A stretch of DNA of 35,853 nucleotides from Pseudomonadota bacterium (GTDB lineage: Bacteria; Pseudomonadota; Gammaproteobacteria; Burkholderiales; Burkholderiaceae), in assembly GCA_021778935.1 (NCBI GenBank), contig JAJYBQ010000005.1:1-35853 (forward strand), given 5' to 3'. Made by a program: the position numbers and the translations under genes. Below are positions 1 to 10,258 of this stretch, one piece after another. Each line of letters begins with the position of its first letter. The first letter of the stretch is position 1. Below the pieces are notes generated by a model. The model ran no database searches and was not told where the DNA came from. It saw nothing but the letters and a program-made list of their open reading frames with translations.

Positions 1-737
1 CGCGGCTTTTCTGGGTGCCGCGCGGCGGCACCCCCGAAGCGGGCGGATACGTCGCGTATCCGTTCGAGGATCTCCTGGGCATCGTCGCGCTCGAGAGCCG
101 CCGCAGCGGTTGCATGGTCATCGGCGAGGATCTGGGCACGGTGCCGGACGAGGTGCGGGAAGGCATGGCGCGCAAAGGCGTGCTGTCGTATCGGGTGTTG
201 TACTTCTCGCGGCGCCATACTGATGGCTATGGCGACATCTACGTTCCGCCGAATGAGTTTCCCGCCGACGCACTGGTGACCGCGACCACCCATGACCTTG
301 CGACCTTGGCGGGGTTCTGGGAGGGCATCGATCTGGACATCCGCGCACGCCTGGACCTCTTTCCGAGCGACGCAATGCGCGAGCGGATGTTTGCCGCGCG
401 CAAGGACGATCGGGTGCAGTTGTTGTGGGCGCTGCAGCGCGAAGGACTGTTGCCCGAGGGCGCGTCGCCCGAGCCGTTCGCACCGGAACAAATGACGCCG
501 GAGCTGGCGATGGCGATCCAGGAGTATCTCGCCCGCGCACCGGCGCACATGCAGGTCGTGCAGGCCGAAGACGCGCTGGGATGCCGCGAACAGGCGAACC
601 TTCCCGGCACCGTCGACGAGGTGCCGAACTGGCGGCGCAAGCTGCCGGTCGATCTCGAGGATTGGGATGGGGATGCGCGGTTTACCGAGTTGGCGAGGCG
701 GCTGACGGCGGCGCGGTCAGCATATGTCGTGCTTTGA
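1..737 (+). CDS. malQ: 4-alpha-glucanotransferase (amylomaltase), C-terminal part
   Basis: This is the 3' part of a GH77 amylomaltase cut by the left edge, read in the frame starting at base 3. The enzyme transfers alpha-1,4-glucan segments between maltodextrins in the cytoplasm and works with glycogen phosphorylase. About 244 residues remain. Visible family motifs are FWVPRGGTPEAGGYV near the cut, the GEDLGTVPDEVR block carrying acidic active-site residues, the TTHDLATLAGFW block, and the C-terminal NLPGTVDEVPNWRRKLP signature, with the stop at the expected distance after it. It converges with the GH57 gene across a 42-bp gap in which I see no clear terminator. The neighbouring glgC, glgA and GH57 genes fit a glycogen/maltodextrin role. 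The identification is firm; the N-terminal half cannot be judged. Confidence 0.95.
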   Translation, partial: RLFWVPRGGTPEAGGYVAYPFEDLLGIVALESRRSGCMVIGEDLGTVPDEVREGMARKGVLSYRVLYFSRRHTDGYGDIYVPPNEFPADALVTATTHDLATLAGFWEGIDLDIRARLDLFPSDAMRERMFAARKDDRVQLLWALQREGLLPEGASPEPFAPEQMTPELAMAIQEYLARAPAHMQVVQAEDALGCREQANLPGTVDEVPNWRRKLPVDLEDWDGDARFTELARRLTAARSAYVVL

Positions 738-779
738 ATGCCACGGTGTTTGCCACGAGATCCGGTTGCCGTTCCGTCG

Positions 780-2615
780 CTACGTGACGCGCTTCATCGT
801 CCCGCCGTGCTCGGCCTTGCCGTCGCCATGGAGGAAGGGGATCGAAAGCTGTTCCGGCACCGGCAGGTGCAGCAGTTCGTAGAGACGCGCGAGTTTGGCG
901 CGGAACATGGCCTCGAACGATGCCACCGAGGGCGCCGGGTTGTTGTCGCCCAGCCACCAGAACCAGTCCGAACTCTCGCAGTCCGAGAGCTGCGCCGTCG
1001 CCATCCGGCGCTGCGCCGCATCGAGCCGCTTGCTGACCATGACCCGGTCGAAGCAGACCTTGGCTTCGCAGAGCAGATCCCATGCGGTGTTCTTGTCGCG
1101 CGCACCGATCCATGTCGAGAGATTGCCGTATACCCAACTGCCCGCGACCAGTGCGCGCAGGCTGCCGATCGCATCCGGTGGGGCATCCGGCCGGTGCCGC
1201 TCGGCCACCGCCTCACTACAGGTGAGAAGGCGGATCCGGGGATGCGCCGCCAGCCCCGCGTAGATGCCGGAAAGGAAGTAGAACCCGTTGTACGGGTAGT
1301 ACTCCCAGGCGTTTTCGCCGTCGAGCATCACGCAGACGCAGGGGCGGGCACCACGTTTTCCCGCCCCCGTGCCATGGGCGTCGCGGTCGGCGATCGCGGC
1401 GACTTCGCGCACGAAGTGTTCCGAGGCGTCGCGCCCATGCCACCGCGCGTATTCGAAGCCGATGAGATCGGAGAGCCGGTCGTCGCGAAAGAACAGGGTC
1501 AGGCTGTTCGCATGCCCGGCGCCCTTGGGCGCGCCCGGATCGGCGAGCGGTCCCAGCTGGAATGGCCGGTGGTGCAGCGCGGCAAGGGCTGCATCCGACG
1601 CGCCCGATGCCCGCAGGCTGTTGCGCAATACCGCTTCGCTGCTCGCTGCCCACTGGAATCCGTGCGCCGCGACCAGCGCCGCAAAGGGAGTCGATAGTGC
1701 GCCCTCGGCCGGCCACATGCCGCTCGGCGCGCGGCCGAAACGCCGTTGGTGATCGACCTGCGCCATCTCGATGTGGGCATTGACGCGGCCGCGGCCGCCC
1801 GGATAGCGCTCGGCATGCGGCAAGGTGATGTCGGGCAGTGCCTCCTTTGCACACCGGAAATCGATCATCAGCGGCGCGAGCGGGTGACCGTGCGGGGTGG
1901 TCGAGATTTCGATCTGGCCGCGCTCTTCCAGGCGTCGGTAGCGGGGGATGATGTCGCGGATGGTTTCCGCGACGACCTGCAGCAGTGCCGCGCGGTCGTC
2001 CATCGTGAACTGCCCGCCCTTGGCCAGCAATTGCGCCACGACCTGGGAATCGCGCCGCAGGCCCTCGCCGGTCCAGGCGAGGTGGTACCAGGTGACGAGT
2101 TCGTAGAGGTACTGGTCGGATAGGTACCGGGTCGCGTCGCCGCCTTCCTCATCGAGGCAGTGGAATATCTCGTTCAGACGCTGGTACGCGGGAAACGGCT
2201 CGATCAGATGCGCGCGGTTGGCGCGGAAACATTGCCCGAGCGCATGCGCGTGTTCCGCGCGCGAGAGCGGGGTGCGATCGCTCCGGGCCAGCAGGCGCAA
2301 TAGCGGATCGCGCAAGGTGCCGGTGGCGAACTGGTCGCAGTAATCGTCGATCTGATCGAGCAGGACCGGAACGAAGTTGACCACCGCGCGCATCGCGGGG
2401 TTCCGTTCCAGGTGCCATGCCATGTCCGAATAGTCTTTGAGCACATGCAGATACACCCAGGGGAGGCGGAATTCGCCCCCGACCTGCTCCCGATAGTCGG
2501 GCTGGTGCATGTGCCAGAGCAGGATGAAGTCGACGCCCGGATCGGGCGATGCCGGATCACCTCCGGCGGGTCGGGGATCGGGAGGAAGCACGCCGGTTCC
2601 TTCGTATTCAGTCAT
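780..2615 (-). CDS. Glycoside hydrolase family 57 protein (alpha-glucan acting)
   Basis: This is a 611-residue cytoplasmic protein without a signal peptide. Family GH57 is indicated by an early [10 protein letters not shown] motif (about residues 35-43), a WPAEGALS motif whose Glu304 is in the position of the catalytic nucleophile, and a [19 protein letters not shown] motif whose Asp432 fits the general acid. GH57 retaining enzymes include alpha-amylases, 4-alpha-glucanotransferases and glycogen branching enzymes, and sequence alone does not choose among them here. Its ATG overlaps the glgC stop by 8 bp (ATGACTGA), so the two are probably co-transcribed and translationally coupled. No glgB is present in the window, so a branching or glycogen-trimming role is a reasonable inference, not a demonstration. 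Confidence 0.9.
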   Translation of the reverse strand: MTEYEGTGVLPPDPRPAGGDPASPDPGVDFILLWHMHQPDYREQVGGEFRLPWVYLHVLKDYSDMAWHLERNPAMRAVVNFVPVLLDQIDDYCDQFATGTLRDPLLRLLARSDRTPLSRAEHAHALGQCFRANRAHLIEPFPAYQRLNEIFHCLDEEGGDATRYLSDQYLYELVTWYHLAWTGEGLRRDSQVVAQLLAKGGQFTMDDRAALLQVVAETIRDIIPRYRRLEERGQIEISTTPHGHPLAPLMIDFRCAKEALPDITLPHAERYPGGRGRVNAHIEMAQVDHQRRFGRAPSGMWPAEGALSTPFAALVAAHGFQWAASSEAVLRNSLRASGASDAALAALHHRPFQLGPLADPGAPKGAGHANSLTLFFRDDRLSDLIGFEYARWHGRDASEHFVREVAAIADRDAHGTGAGKRGARPCVCVMLDGENAWEYYPYNGFYFLSGIYAGLAAHPRIRLLTCSEAVAERHRPDAPPDAIGSLRALVAGSWVYGNLSTWIGARDKNTAWDLLCEAKVCFDRVMVSKRLDAAQRRMATAQLSDCESSDWFWWLGDNNPAPSVASFEAMFRAKLARLYELLHLPVPEQLSIPFLHGDGKAEHGGTMKRVT

Positions 2616-3933
2616 TCACGACGGATGGACCCCCCAGCATCTCCGGGACGACGAGCGTGATGCCATTGCTCGTGACTTCGAAACGCTCGCGGTCCTCCTC
2701 GGGATTCACGCCGACCTGCAATCCATCCGGAAGGCGGCATCCGCGCTCGACGATGGCGCGCTTGAGCACGACGTTGCGGCCGATTTCGACGTCCGGAAGC
2801 ACGACCGAATCCTCCACGTGGGCATAACTGTGGACGTGGACATTGGAAAACAGCAAGGACCGTTTGACGGTCGAGCCGCTCATGATGCAGCCCCCCGACA
2901 CCAGCGAATCGATGGCGGCGCCGCGCCGGCCTTCGTCGTCGAACACGAATTTTGCCGGCGGAAGCTGCTCCTGGTAGGTCCAGATGGGCCAGTTCCGGTC
3001 ATACAGGTTGAGGTCGGGCGTCACCCGGGTCAGCTCCATGTTGGCTTCCCAGTACGCGTCCAGGGTCCCGACATCGCGCCAGTAGGGCCGCCCGTCGTTC
3101 ATGTTCACGCAACTGTCCGAGAACCGGTGCGCCTGCACGCGGTATCCGCGTTCCAGGATGTGCGGGATGATGTCCTTGCCGAAGTCGTGGGACGAATGGC
3201 GGTCCATGCTATCCCGGGTGAGCTGTTCATAGAGGAATTCGGCATTGAACACGTAAATGCCCATGCTGGCGAGGGCCGTCCCGGGCCGTCCCGGAATGCA
3301 TGCCGGATTCTCGGGCTTCTCATGGAACGCCGTGACGCGCATTTCGTCGTCGACGGCCATCACGCCGAAGGCCCGGGCTTCTTCGACCGGGACTTCGACA
3401 CACGCGACGGTGATGTCGGCACACTTGGCGACGTGGTCGTGCATCAGCCGGTTGTAGTCCATCTTGTACACGTGGTCGGCCGCCAGGATGAGGACGAGTT
3501 CCGGCGCATGCTCGCGCAGCAGCGAAAGGTTCTGGTATACCGCGTCGGCCGTACCCTTGTACCAATCGCTGCTGATGTTCTGCTGTGCCGGCAGCAGTTC
3601 GACGAATTCATGGAACCGTCCGTCGAGGAACGACCAGCCGCGTTGCACATGGCGGATCAGGCTCTGGGCCTTGTATTGCGTGCATACGCCGATCCGGCGG
3701 ATTCCCGAGTTGACGCAATTCGACAGGGGAAAGTCGATGATGCGGAACTTGCCGGCGAAGGGTACCGCGGGCTTGGCGCGCCAGTCGGTCAGGCGGCCAA
3801 GGCGCGAGCCGCGCCCGCCGGCGAGGATCATCGCCATCGTGGTTCGGGAAAGCCGTACGCCGGTCGGCGGCTCGATGTCAAACGCAGTCTGTCCTTGCCC
3901 TGCGTTGTCCGGAAATCCTGCGGTGTCCGTCAC
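2608..3933 (-). CDS. glgC: Glucose-1-phosphate adenylyltransferase (ADP-glucose pyrophosphorylase)
   Basis: The protein makes ADP-glucose from ATP and glucose-1-phosphate, the committed step of bacterial glycogen synthesis. It has 441 residues, close to the usual 420-430 plus a short N-terminal tail. Visible motifs are the nucleotide-binding [18 protein letters not shown] block (about residues 38-55), [16 protein letters not shown], the [11 protein letters not shown] block, the [10 protein letters not shown] metal/substrate motif, FHEKPENP (glucose-1-phosphate Lys), and a C-terminal left-handed beta-helix region with hexapeptide-like repeats. Translation starts at a GTG preceded by AAGGAG at 3941-3946, seven bases away. 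It is divergent from glgA and overlaps the downstream GH57 gene by 8 bp. Enzymes of this family are usually allosterically regulated, and the N-terminal region is intact. Confidence 0.97.
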   Translation of the reverse strand: MTDTAGFPDNAGQGQTAFDIEPPTGVRLSRTTMAMILAGGRGSRLGRLTDWRAKPAVPFAGKFRIIDFPLSNCVNSGIRRIGVCTQYKAQSLIRHVQRGWSFLDGRFHEFVELLPAQQNISSDWYKGTADAVYQNLSLLREHAPELVLILAADHVYKMDYNRLMHDHVAKCADITVACVEVPVEEARAFGVMAVDDEMRVTAFHEKPENPACIPGRPGTALASMGIYVFNAEFLYEQLTRDSMDRHSSHDFGKDIIPHILERGYRVQAHRFSDSCVNMNDGRPYWRDVGTLDAYWEANMELTRVTPDLNLYDRNWPIWTYQEQLPPAKFVFDDEGRRGAAIDSLVSGGCIMSGSTVKRSLLFSNVHVHSYAHVEDSVVLPDVEIGRNVVLKRAIVERGCRLPDGLQVGVNPEEDRERFEVTSNGITLVVPEMLGGPSVVND

Positions 3934-4029
3934 AGTGTTTCTCCTTCGGGATCTCGGTGTCCCGGTTGGCTGTTATCCTAACCGGAAAGTGGGTTCGATA
4001 GCGGGACAATCGCGGTCTCCTGGAAACGA
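3934..4029. promoter_or_regulatory. Divergent glgC/glgA control region with dyad
   Basis: The 96 bp between the divergent glgC and glgA starts must hold both promoters. It contains the strong glgC Shine-Dalgarno (AAGGAG on the minus strand, 3941-3946) and an inverted repeat with arms CCGGTT (3962-3967) and AACCGG (3980-3985) separated by 12 bp, which could be an operator. I see no convincing -35/-10 pair. The glgA ribosome site is weak (TGGAAACGA just before its ATG). Confidence 0.45.
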
Positions 4030-5556
4030 ATGACGGCCATGTCAACGAGATTTCATCCGAGGGTCCTGTTCGTCGCGTCCGAAATCGCGCCATGGGTCAA
4101 GACCGGGGGGCTCGCCGACGTCGCCGGAGCGCTGCCGCACGCATTGCGCGAGCTCGGCGTCGACGTGCGCATGCTGGTGCCGGCATATCCCGCGCTCGTC
4201 GGCGCGCTGGCCGTCGCGCCGGAGGTCGTCGCCGAACTGCCTGCGCTGGGTGCGCTGCCGCCGTCGCGCTTGCTGTGGGTGCCCGCCGGTGCCGGCCCCG
4301 ACGGAGCGAGGTGCCCGCCGATGCTGCTCCTCGACTGCCCGGCGCTCTATGCGCGTCCCGGAAACCCGTACCTTGGTACCGACGGCAAGGACTGGCCCGA
4401 CAACGACCTGCGGTTTGGCCTGCTGTCGCGGGTCGCGGCGCTGTTGGGGAGCGACGCGAGCCCGCTCGCGTCGTCCGCATCGTCACCCTGGCGTCCGGAC
4501 GTGATCCATTGCAACGACTGGCAATCGGCGCTTGCGCCGGTGTACCTGACGCAGCAGCGCGGGGCGCATGCTGCGAGCGTGATGACGGTGCACAACCTTG
4601 CCTATCAAGGCTTGTTTCCGATGGCGCGGGCCGAGGCGCTGGCGCTGGAGCCGGAGAGCGTTTCGATCGACCGCGCGGAATTTTACGGGCAGATTTCGTT
4701 TCTGAAAGGCGGCCTTGCCTGTGCGACTGCCATCACCACGGTGAGTCCGACATACGCCGAGGAAATCCGCAGCGAGGCACTGGGGTTCGGTCTGCAGGGC
4801 CTGCTGGCGATGCGAGCGGCGGTGCTTCATGGAATTTTGAACGGGATCGATACGGCGTACTGGGATCCGGCGGCGGACCCGTATCTGGCGCGGCGCTACG
4901 ATGCCGACACGGCGGACGCGGGCAAGGCGGCGAACAAGCGTGCGTTGCAAGCGGAATTCGGGCTGCCGATCGATGAGACGGTGCCGGTGCTCGGGACGGT
5001 CGGACGCGTCGTTGCGCAGAAGGGATTCGATCTGATCGTCGAAGCAGCCGAGGCGATCCTGGCGACCGGGGCGCAGATCGTGCTGCAGGGTACGGGGGAC
5101 GCTGCGATCGAAGGACAGTTGCAGGCGCTTGCGCAGCGGTATCCGGACCGTGTCGGCGTGCGCATCGCGTTCGACGAGCGCATCGCGCATTGGATCGAGG
5201 CAGGTTCGGACCTGTTCCTCATGCCATCGCGCTTCGAGCCCTGCGGCATGAATCAGATGTACAGCCAGCGCTATGGCACGTTGCCGATCGTTTGCCGAAC
5301 CGGTGGCCTGGCGGATTCGGTAACCGATTGCACGCCCGAAACCCTGGCCGACGGCAGCGCGACCGGGTTCGTGTTCCATCCGGCGTCGGTGAGCGCCCTC
5401 GTGGGCGCGGTCGAGCGGGCGGTCGCGCTGTACCGCAATCCCGAGGCATGGCGGGCGATGCAGCGCGCCGCAATGGCGCGCGACTTCAGTTGGACGGCGA
5501 GCGCCGAGCGTTATGTCGCGGTGTATCGCGCGGCGGCCGGATCACGGCTGCCGTGA
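4030..5556 (+). CDS. glgA: Glycogen synthase (ADP-glucose:glucan glucosyltransferase)
   Basis: This is a GT5 glycogen synthase of 508 residues that elongates alpha-1,4-glucan from ADP-glucose. The N-terminal [16 protein letters not shown] motif carries the ADP-glucose-binding Lys24. Other family blocks are [29 protein letters not shown], the [24 protein letters not shown] segment, [11 protein letters not shown], and the C-terminal [16 protein letters not shown] block with Glu403 at the conserved catalytic position, followed by [10 protein letters not shown] second ATG at 4039 is an alternative start. The last codons lie in a palindrome shared with the convergent efflux lipoprotein gene and the two coding regions overlap by 15 bp. 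Together with glgC, the GH57 gene and malQ it forms the main glycogen locus. Confidence 0.97.
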   Translation: MTAMSTRFHPRVLFVASEIAPWVKTGGLADVAGALPHALRELGVDVRMLVPAYPALVGALAVAPEVVAELPALGALPPSRLLWVPAGAGPDGARCPPMLLLDCPALYARPGNPYLGTDGKDWPDNDLRFGLLSRVAALLGSDASPLASSASSPWRPDVIHCNDWQSALAPVYLTQQRGAHAASVMTVHNLAYQGLFPMARAEALALEPESVSIDRAEFYGQISFLKGGLACATAITTVSPTYAEEIRSEALGFGLQGLLAMRAAVLHGILNGIDTAYWDPAADPYLARRYDADTADAGKAANKRALQAEFGLPIDETVPVLGTVGRVVAQKGFDLIVEAAEAILATGAQIVLQGTGDAAIEGQLQALAQRYPDRVGVRIAFDERIAHWIEAGSDLFLMPSRFEPCGMNQMYSQRYGTLPIVCRTGGLADSVTDCTPETLADGSATGFVFHPASVSALVGAVERAVALYRNPEAWRAMQRAAMARDFSWTASAERYVAVYRAAAGSRLP

Positions 5557-5561
5557 TCCGG
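5537..5561. terminator. Perfect 25-bp palindrome spanning two convergent stop codons
   Basis: Two 12-base arms (CCGGATCACGGC and GCCGTGATCCGG) flank a single central T. The dyad holds the glgA stop (5554-5556) and the stop of the convergent outer-membrane gene (5542-5544), so both proteins end in nearly the same residues (GSRLP and GSRQP). The hairpin is symmetrical and could end transcription from both sides, although neither side has a T-tract. Whether it terminates transcription is inference; the palindrome itself is directly visible. Confidence 0.6.
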
Positions 5562-6969
5562 GGGTATCGGCCGGGCGACTCCAATCGCCGCCGAGGGCCG
5601 CGATGAGCGCGACCGATGCGGCAAGACGCCGGCCGCGGATATTGAGGGCCGCGGCCCGGTCTGCGAGCATGGTCGTCCGGGCGGAAATCACGTTGAGGTA
5701 GCCCGTTGTGCCGCCGCGGTACTGATTGGCGGTCATTCGCACCGTATCCTCGGCATCGTCCACCGCGGCATTTTCCATGATGGATTCCTGCTGGAGCACG
5801 CGCAGCGCGACGAGTGCATCTTCGACGTTCTGCAGGGCCGTCAACACCGTCTGGCGGTAGGTCGCGACGGCAGCATCGTAGCCGGCGATGGCCTGCTGTT
5901 TGAGCGCGTTCCGGGCGCCGCCGTCGAAGATCGTTTGGGCCAGATACGGCCCGAGCGCCCAGAACCGGCCCGGAATCGCGAAAAGAGGCATGCTGTTGGC
6001 GGCGCGGTATCCTCCCCGGGCCGACAGGGTCACGGTGGGGAAAAACGCCGACTGTGCGACGCCGATCTGCGCATTGGCTGCGGCCGCAAGCCGCTCCGCG
6101 CTTGCCACGTCCGGGCGCCGTTGCAGCAACGATGCGGGAATCTCCGGGGGAATTCGGGGCGGAGCCGGGATCGTTCCGCGCGGGGCGATGGCAAACAGGG
6201 CGGGCGCATTTCCGGTCAGCACGGCGATCGCATGCTCCAGTTGTGCACGCTGGATGCCGATGTCGATGGCCTGGGTGCTGGCTTCTGCGAGCTGGGCTTG
6301 CGCCTGGGCGACGTCGGTGCGCGCGGCAACTCCCCCACGGTAACGGTTGCGGACGATTGCCAGGGCGCGTTGGTCGGCCCGGACGGACTCATCGAGCAGG
6401 CGCCGCTGCTGGTCGGCAATCCGCAGGGCAAAGTAGTCCGTTGCCAGGGTTGCCTGGAGACTCAGCATGGCGGCGCCCAAGGTGTCGGCGCTCGACGCGG
6501 CATTGGCCCGGGCTTCTTCGATGCTGCGTCGGATCGCGCCCCAGAGGTCCGGCACCCACGATGCGGATATGGAAGCAGAACGGTACGTCCTCGGCGGCAG
6601 CGGAACGCCTACTGCCGGGTTGGTGAGGCGCTGTTCGTAGGCGCGCAGCGAAACGACCGGAAACAGCGATGCGACATTCTGGTCGACGACGGCGAGCGCC
6701 TGTCGGTAATGGGCATCCGCCGCAATGATGCCCGGATTTGCACGGATCGCTTGCGCCTCCAGGCGATCGAGGTCGGGATCGTGAAACAATTGCCACCATG
6801 GACCCCGCTGGGCCCGATCTGCCGGCCGCGCGGGAATCCAGCCTGGCGGCGCTTCCTTGTAGGCCTTCGGCACCGCGACCGCAGGCCGCACGTAATCGGG
6901 GCCGACGGTGCATGCGGATGCGAGCAGGCCGGTCGACAGAAGGATGGTGGAAGAAAGAAGTCGTCTCAT
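5542..6969 (-). CDS. NodT/OprM-family outer-membrane efflux lipoprotein
   Basis: This is the TolC-like exit duct of the RND pump encoded upstream. The chosen ATG gives 475 residues beginning with a lipoprotein signal peptide (MRRLLSSTILLSTGLLASAC) whose lipobox LASAC places the lipidated Cys at residue 20, followed by TVGPDYVRP, the usual start of mature NodT-family proteins. Two outer-membrane-efflux repeats follow, with the family blocks WWQLFHDPDLDRLEAQAI, LQRRPDVASAERLAAAANAQIGVA and IFDGGARNALKQQAIAGYDAAVATYRQ. Longer in-frame starts at 6990 and 7005 exist but would put a hydrophilic tail before the signal peptide. It is last in the mdtABC-like operon, 28 bp after the second permease, and converges with glgA with 15 bp overlap. 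Confidence 0.93.
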   Translation of the reverse strand: MRRLLSSTILLSTGLLASACTVGPDYVRPAVAVPKAYKEAPPGWIPARPADRAQRGPWWQLFHDPDLDRLEAQAIRANPGIIAADAHYRQALAVVDQNVASLFPVVSLRAYEQRLTNPAVGVPLPPRTYRSASISASWVPDLWGAIRRSIEEARANAASSADTLGAAMLSLQATLATDYFALRIADQQRRLLDESVRADQRALAIVRNRYRGGVAARTDVAQAQAQLAEASTQAIDIGIQRAQLEHAIAVLTGNAPALFAIAPRGTIPAPPRIPPEIPASLLQRRPDVASAERLAAAANAQIGVAQSAFFPTVTLSARGGYRAANSMPLFAIPGRFWALGPYLAQTIFDGGARNALKQQAIAGYDAAVATYRQTVLTALQNVEDALVALRVLQQESIMENAAVDDAEDTVRMTANQYRGGTTGYLNVISARTTMLADRAAALNIRGRRLAASVALIAALGGDWSRPADTPGSRQP

Positions 6970-6997
6970 CGTTTGTTGCCTTGCGCCCATGAATTGG

Positions 6998-9900
6998 TCA
7001 CGCATCTGCAATCGGATCGGGTTTCAAAGGCTCGGGGGGTGGATTCCGCAGCCGTAATAGGCGAATCCGCAACCGGTCCAGGGTCAGATACACCACGGGG
7101 GTGGTGTACAGGGTGAGAATCTGACTGAAGAGCAGCCCGCCGACGATTGCAACCCCGAGGGGCCGCCGAAATTCCGCCCCGTCGCCGACCCCGAGCGCGA
7201 GCGGCATGGCGCCGAACATTGCGGCGGCGGTCGTCATCATGATCGGGCGCAGCCGGTGCAGGCATGCGCGCCGGATTGCCTCCCGAGGGTCGAGTCGGCT
7301 ACGGCGCTCGAGATCGATCGCGACATCGATCATCATGATGGCGTTTTTCATGACGATGCCGATCAGCAGGATCACGCCGATGAATGCGATGACGGTCATG
7401 GGAATCCGGAACAGCGTCATCGTCAGCATCGCGCCGATGGTTGCCGAGGGGAGTGTCGACAGGATGGTGAGCGGATGGGTCAGGCTCTCATAGAGGATCC
7501 CGAGCACGATATACACCGCAATCAGGGCCACCAGGACGAGCAGAGGCTCCGCAGCGAGCGACCTCCGGAATAGCTTCGCGGTTCCCTGAAACCCGCCTTG
7601 AATCGTGTCCGGAACGCCGATACGGGCCATGGCCCGATCGATCGCGGCGGCGGCCGTTCCGAGGGAAATGCCCGGCGCCAGATCGAAGGATATGGTCGTC
7701 GCCATGAACGATCCCTGGTGATTCACCACCAGCGGTGCGCTCTGCGTTTGCCAGCGGGCCAGGACCTGCAGCGGAATTGCGGAACCCGTGCGGCCGATCA
7801 GGTTCAGTTCGTCGAGCGATCCGGAGCCCTGCAGGAATCTCGGGTCGGCCTCCTCGACGACGTGGTACTGGTTGCGCGGCGCGAATATCGTCGAGATCTG
7901 CCGTTGGCCAAACGCATCGTCGAGAACGGTGTCGATTTGGTTCATCGTCAGTCCCAGGCGGGAGAGGGAGTCGCGGTCGACGGTGATTGCCGTACCCAAT
8001 CCCCGATCCTGGGCGTCGGAATTGACGTCAACGAGCTCCGGAAGGCGGGATAGGGCGCGCAGGATACGGGGCCCCCAGGTCTGCAAGGCGTCGAGATTGT
8101 CACTTTGCATCGTGTACTGGTACTGCGCGTTGCTTGGCCTACCGCCGAAATGCAGGTCCCGCGCGGGTTGCAGATATAGCGTCGCGCCGGAGACGGTTGC
8201 CAGCTTGTTCCGCAGGCGGGCGATGACGGAATCCGCGGAAATTTCTCCGCGCTCCGGGAATGGCTTGAGAATCGCAAACACGAATGCACTGTTGGTCTGG
8301 TCTCCTCCGGTGAATCCGTTTACACGCGCCACTGCCGGGTCCGACTGAACGATGTTCATGAACCGTTTGAGCTTGCGCTTCATCGACTGGAACGAAATGC
8401 TTTGATCTCCTCGAATCGTTCCCTTGATCAGGCCGATATCCTCGGGGGGAAGAAATCCTTTGGGGATTCCGACATAGAGCGAGATGTTGGCGGCGATCGT
8501 CATCGCGAGAATCAGCAGCGCAGCCCGCGGATGCTTCAGGACGACGTCCAGCGACCGCGCATAGCCGGTCAAGGCCCGGCTTCCGGCGAGCCGAGTCACT
8601 TCCCGCGCGCTGCGCGCGCCCCGGGCCCATATGCGACGCAAGGCGACGATTCGCAATATCCTTCGTGTTCCGGTCGGCGGCGGCCGGTCCGCGGGTGCGT
8701 CGCCCTTTCCGGGGTGGAGCAGCACGGCACACAGCATCGGTACCGTGGTCAGCGAAACGACCAGGGAAATCAGGACCGATACCGACAAGGTCATGGCGAA
8801 TTCACGGAAAATCCGTCCGATCAGACCGTGCATCGCCAGGATGGGAATAAAGACGGCGATGAGCGAGAGGCTCATCGACAATACCGTGAACCCCACCTTC
8901 CGGACGCCGCCCAGTGCCGCGTCGCGGACCGCGTCGCCGCGTCGGCCGGAAGCCGGGACGGTGCCGGCCGGAATCGTGAGGGATCGTTCTGCATCCAGGA
9001 CCTCACGGGGAATTTCCTCGATGTGCCGCACGATGTTTTCCAACACGACGATGACGTCGTCGACGATGAACCCGGTCGCGATGGTCAACGCCATGAGCGT
9101 AAGGTTGTTCATGCTGTAGCCGAGCAGTTTCATTGCCGCGAAGGATCCGACGAGGGAAACCGGAACCGCTACTGCGGGTATCCAGACTGCGCTCGCGCTG
9201 CGGAGAAAGACAAAAACGACAAGGATCACGAGCAGCACGGCGATGAGCAGCGATCGACCCGCTTCATGCAGGGATGCCTCGATCGTGTCGGTTCGGTCCA
9301 TGTCGACGTTCAGCGTGATGGCGTGCGGAATCGATGCCCGCAGACGAGGGAGGAGGGCCTTCACGCGACCTACGGTGTCGAGGATGTTTGCGCCCGGCTG
9401 TCGGTAGATCAGGAGGAGAACGGACGGCCTGCCGTCGGTGGCGCCGGCGTTGCGGATGTTTTCCACGGAATCGTGGACTGCTGCAACGTCCTCCAGGCGA
9501 ACCGGTGCACCACCCCGGTATGCGACGATCAGGCGGCGATAGTCCGCGGCCCTACTGGTTTGGTCATTGGTTCCGATCAGCCACGACTTTCGGCCGATCT
9601 CCACGACCCCCTTCGGGCTGTCGAGATTCGCCGCCGAAATCGTCGCGTGAATCGATTCCAGGGAAATTCCCATGCGCGCGAGCTTTTCGATGTCCGTGTC
9701 GATTCGCACCGCGGGAAGCGCGCTGCCGTTGATCCGAACCTGTCCTACGCCGGCAACTTGCGCAATCCGTTGCGCCAGAACGGTCGATGCGGCGTCGTAC
9801 ATCTGTCCGCGCGTCAGGCTGTCGGAGGTCAGGGACAGGATCATCGCCGGCGCGTTCGCCGGGTTGACCTTCCAGTACTTTGGATTGACCGGCATGGGCG

Positions 9901-10258
9901 GCAAGACTGCGCGCGCAGCGTTGATCGCAGCCTGGACATCGCGCGCGGCGCCGTCGATGTCCCGCTGGAGGTCGAACTGCAAGCTGATGCGCGTCATGCC
10001 AAGCGAATTGACCGAGGTCATTTCGTTCACCCCGGCAATCAACCCGAGGTTGTGCTCGAGGGGTGTTGCAACCGTAGCCGCCATCGTTTCCGGACTCGCA
10101 CCGGGCAGGACTGCCTGAACCAGGATGGTCGGAAAGTCGATTTGCGGCAGCGGCGAGACCGGTATGGTCTTCAGGCCGACGAATCCCGCAAGCGCGATTG
10201 CGATCGTGATCAGCGTTGTGGCGACCGGGCGGGCGATGAACGGGGCGGAAAGATTCAT
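6998..10258 (-). CDS. mdtC: RND multidrug efflux permease, MdtC-like
   Basis: This is the second of two tandem inner-membrane RND permeases (HAE1 type) that use proton influx to drive export. The start ATG overlaps the mdtB-like stop (ATGA, 10255-10258) and gives 1086 residues, beginning [17 protein letters not shown]. Paired Asp residues at 400-401 ([14 protein letters not shown]) are the TM4 proton-relay pair. The protein is about 60 residues longer than its partner. The excess lies in two places: roughly 25-30 residues after TM4 (about 413-445) and roughly 20-30 residues in the linker after TM6 (about 513-573), both cytoplasmic by family topology. An open frame extends upstream to 10477, but that part is antisense-like arginine-rich translation inside mdtB and was excluded. 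MdtB and MdtC usually form a heterotrimer. Confidence 0.94.
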   Translation of the reverse strand: MNLSAPFIARPVATTLITIAIALAGFVGLKTIPVSPLPQIDFPTILVQAVLPGASPETMAATVATPLEHNLGLIAGVNEMTSVNSLGMTRISLQFDLQRDIDGAARDVQAAINAARAVLPPMPVNPKYWKVNPANAPAMILSLTSDSLTRGQMYDAASTVLAQRIAQVAGVGQVRINGSALPAVRIDTDIEKLARMGISLESIHATISAANLDSPKGVVEIGRKSWLIGTNDQTSRAADYRRLIVAYRGGAPVRLEDVAAVHDSVENIRNAGATDGRPSVLLLIYRQPGANILDTVGRVKALLPRLRASIPHAITLNVDMDRTDTIEASLHEAGRSLLIAVLLVILVVFVFLRSASAVWIPAVAVPVSLVGSFAAMKLLGYSMNNLTLMALTIATGFIVDDVIVVLENIVRHIEEIPREVLDAERSLTIPAGTVPASGRRGDAVRDAALGGVRKVGFTVLSMSLSLIAVFIPILAMHGLIGRIFREFAMTLSVSVLISLVVSLTTVPMLCAVLLHPGKGDAPADRPPPTGTRRILRIVALRRIWARGARSAREVTRLAGSRALTGYARSLDVVLKHPRAALLILAMTIAANISLYVGIPKGFLPPEDIGLIKGTIRGDQSISFQSMKRKLKRFMNIVQSDPAVARVNGFTGGDQTNSAFVFAILKPFPERGEISADSVIARLRNKLATVSGATLYLQPARDLHFGGRPSNAQYQYTMQSDNLDALQTWGPRILRALSRLPELVDVNSDAQDRGLGTAITVDRDSLSRLGLTMNQIDTVLDDAFGQRQISTIFAPRNQYHVVEEADPRFLQGSGSLDELNLIGRTGSAIPLQVLARWQTQSAPLVVNHQGSFMATTISFDLAPGISLGTAAAAIDRAMARIGVPDTIQGGFQGTAKLFRRSLAAEPLLVLVALIAVYIVLGILYESLTHPLTILSTLPSATIGAMLTMTLFRIPMTVIAFIGVILLIGIVMKNAIMMIDVAIDLERRSRLDPREAIRRACLHRLRPIMMTTAAAMFGAMPLALGVGDGAEFRRPLGVAIVGGLLFSQILTLYTTPVVYLTLDRLRIRLLRLRNPPPEPLKPDPIADA

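Noticed and set aside
2509..3981. 490-codon open frame on the plus strand over glgC
   Set aside because: glgC on the minus strand is unmistakable and has a good Shine-Dalgarno; the opposite frame is a shadow.
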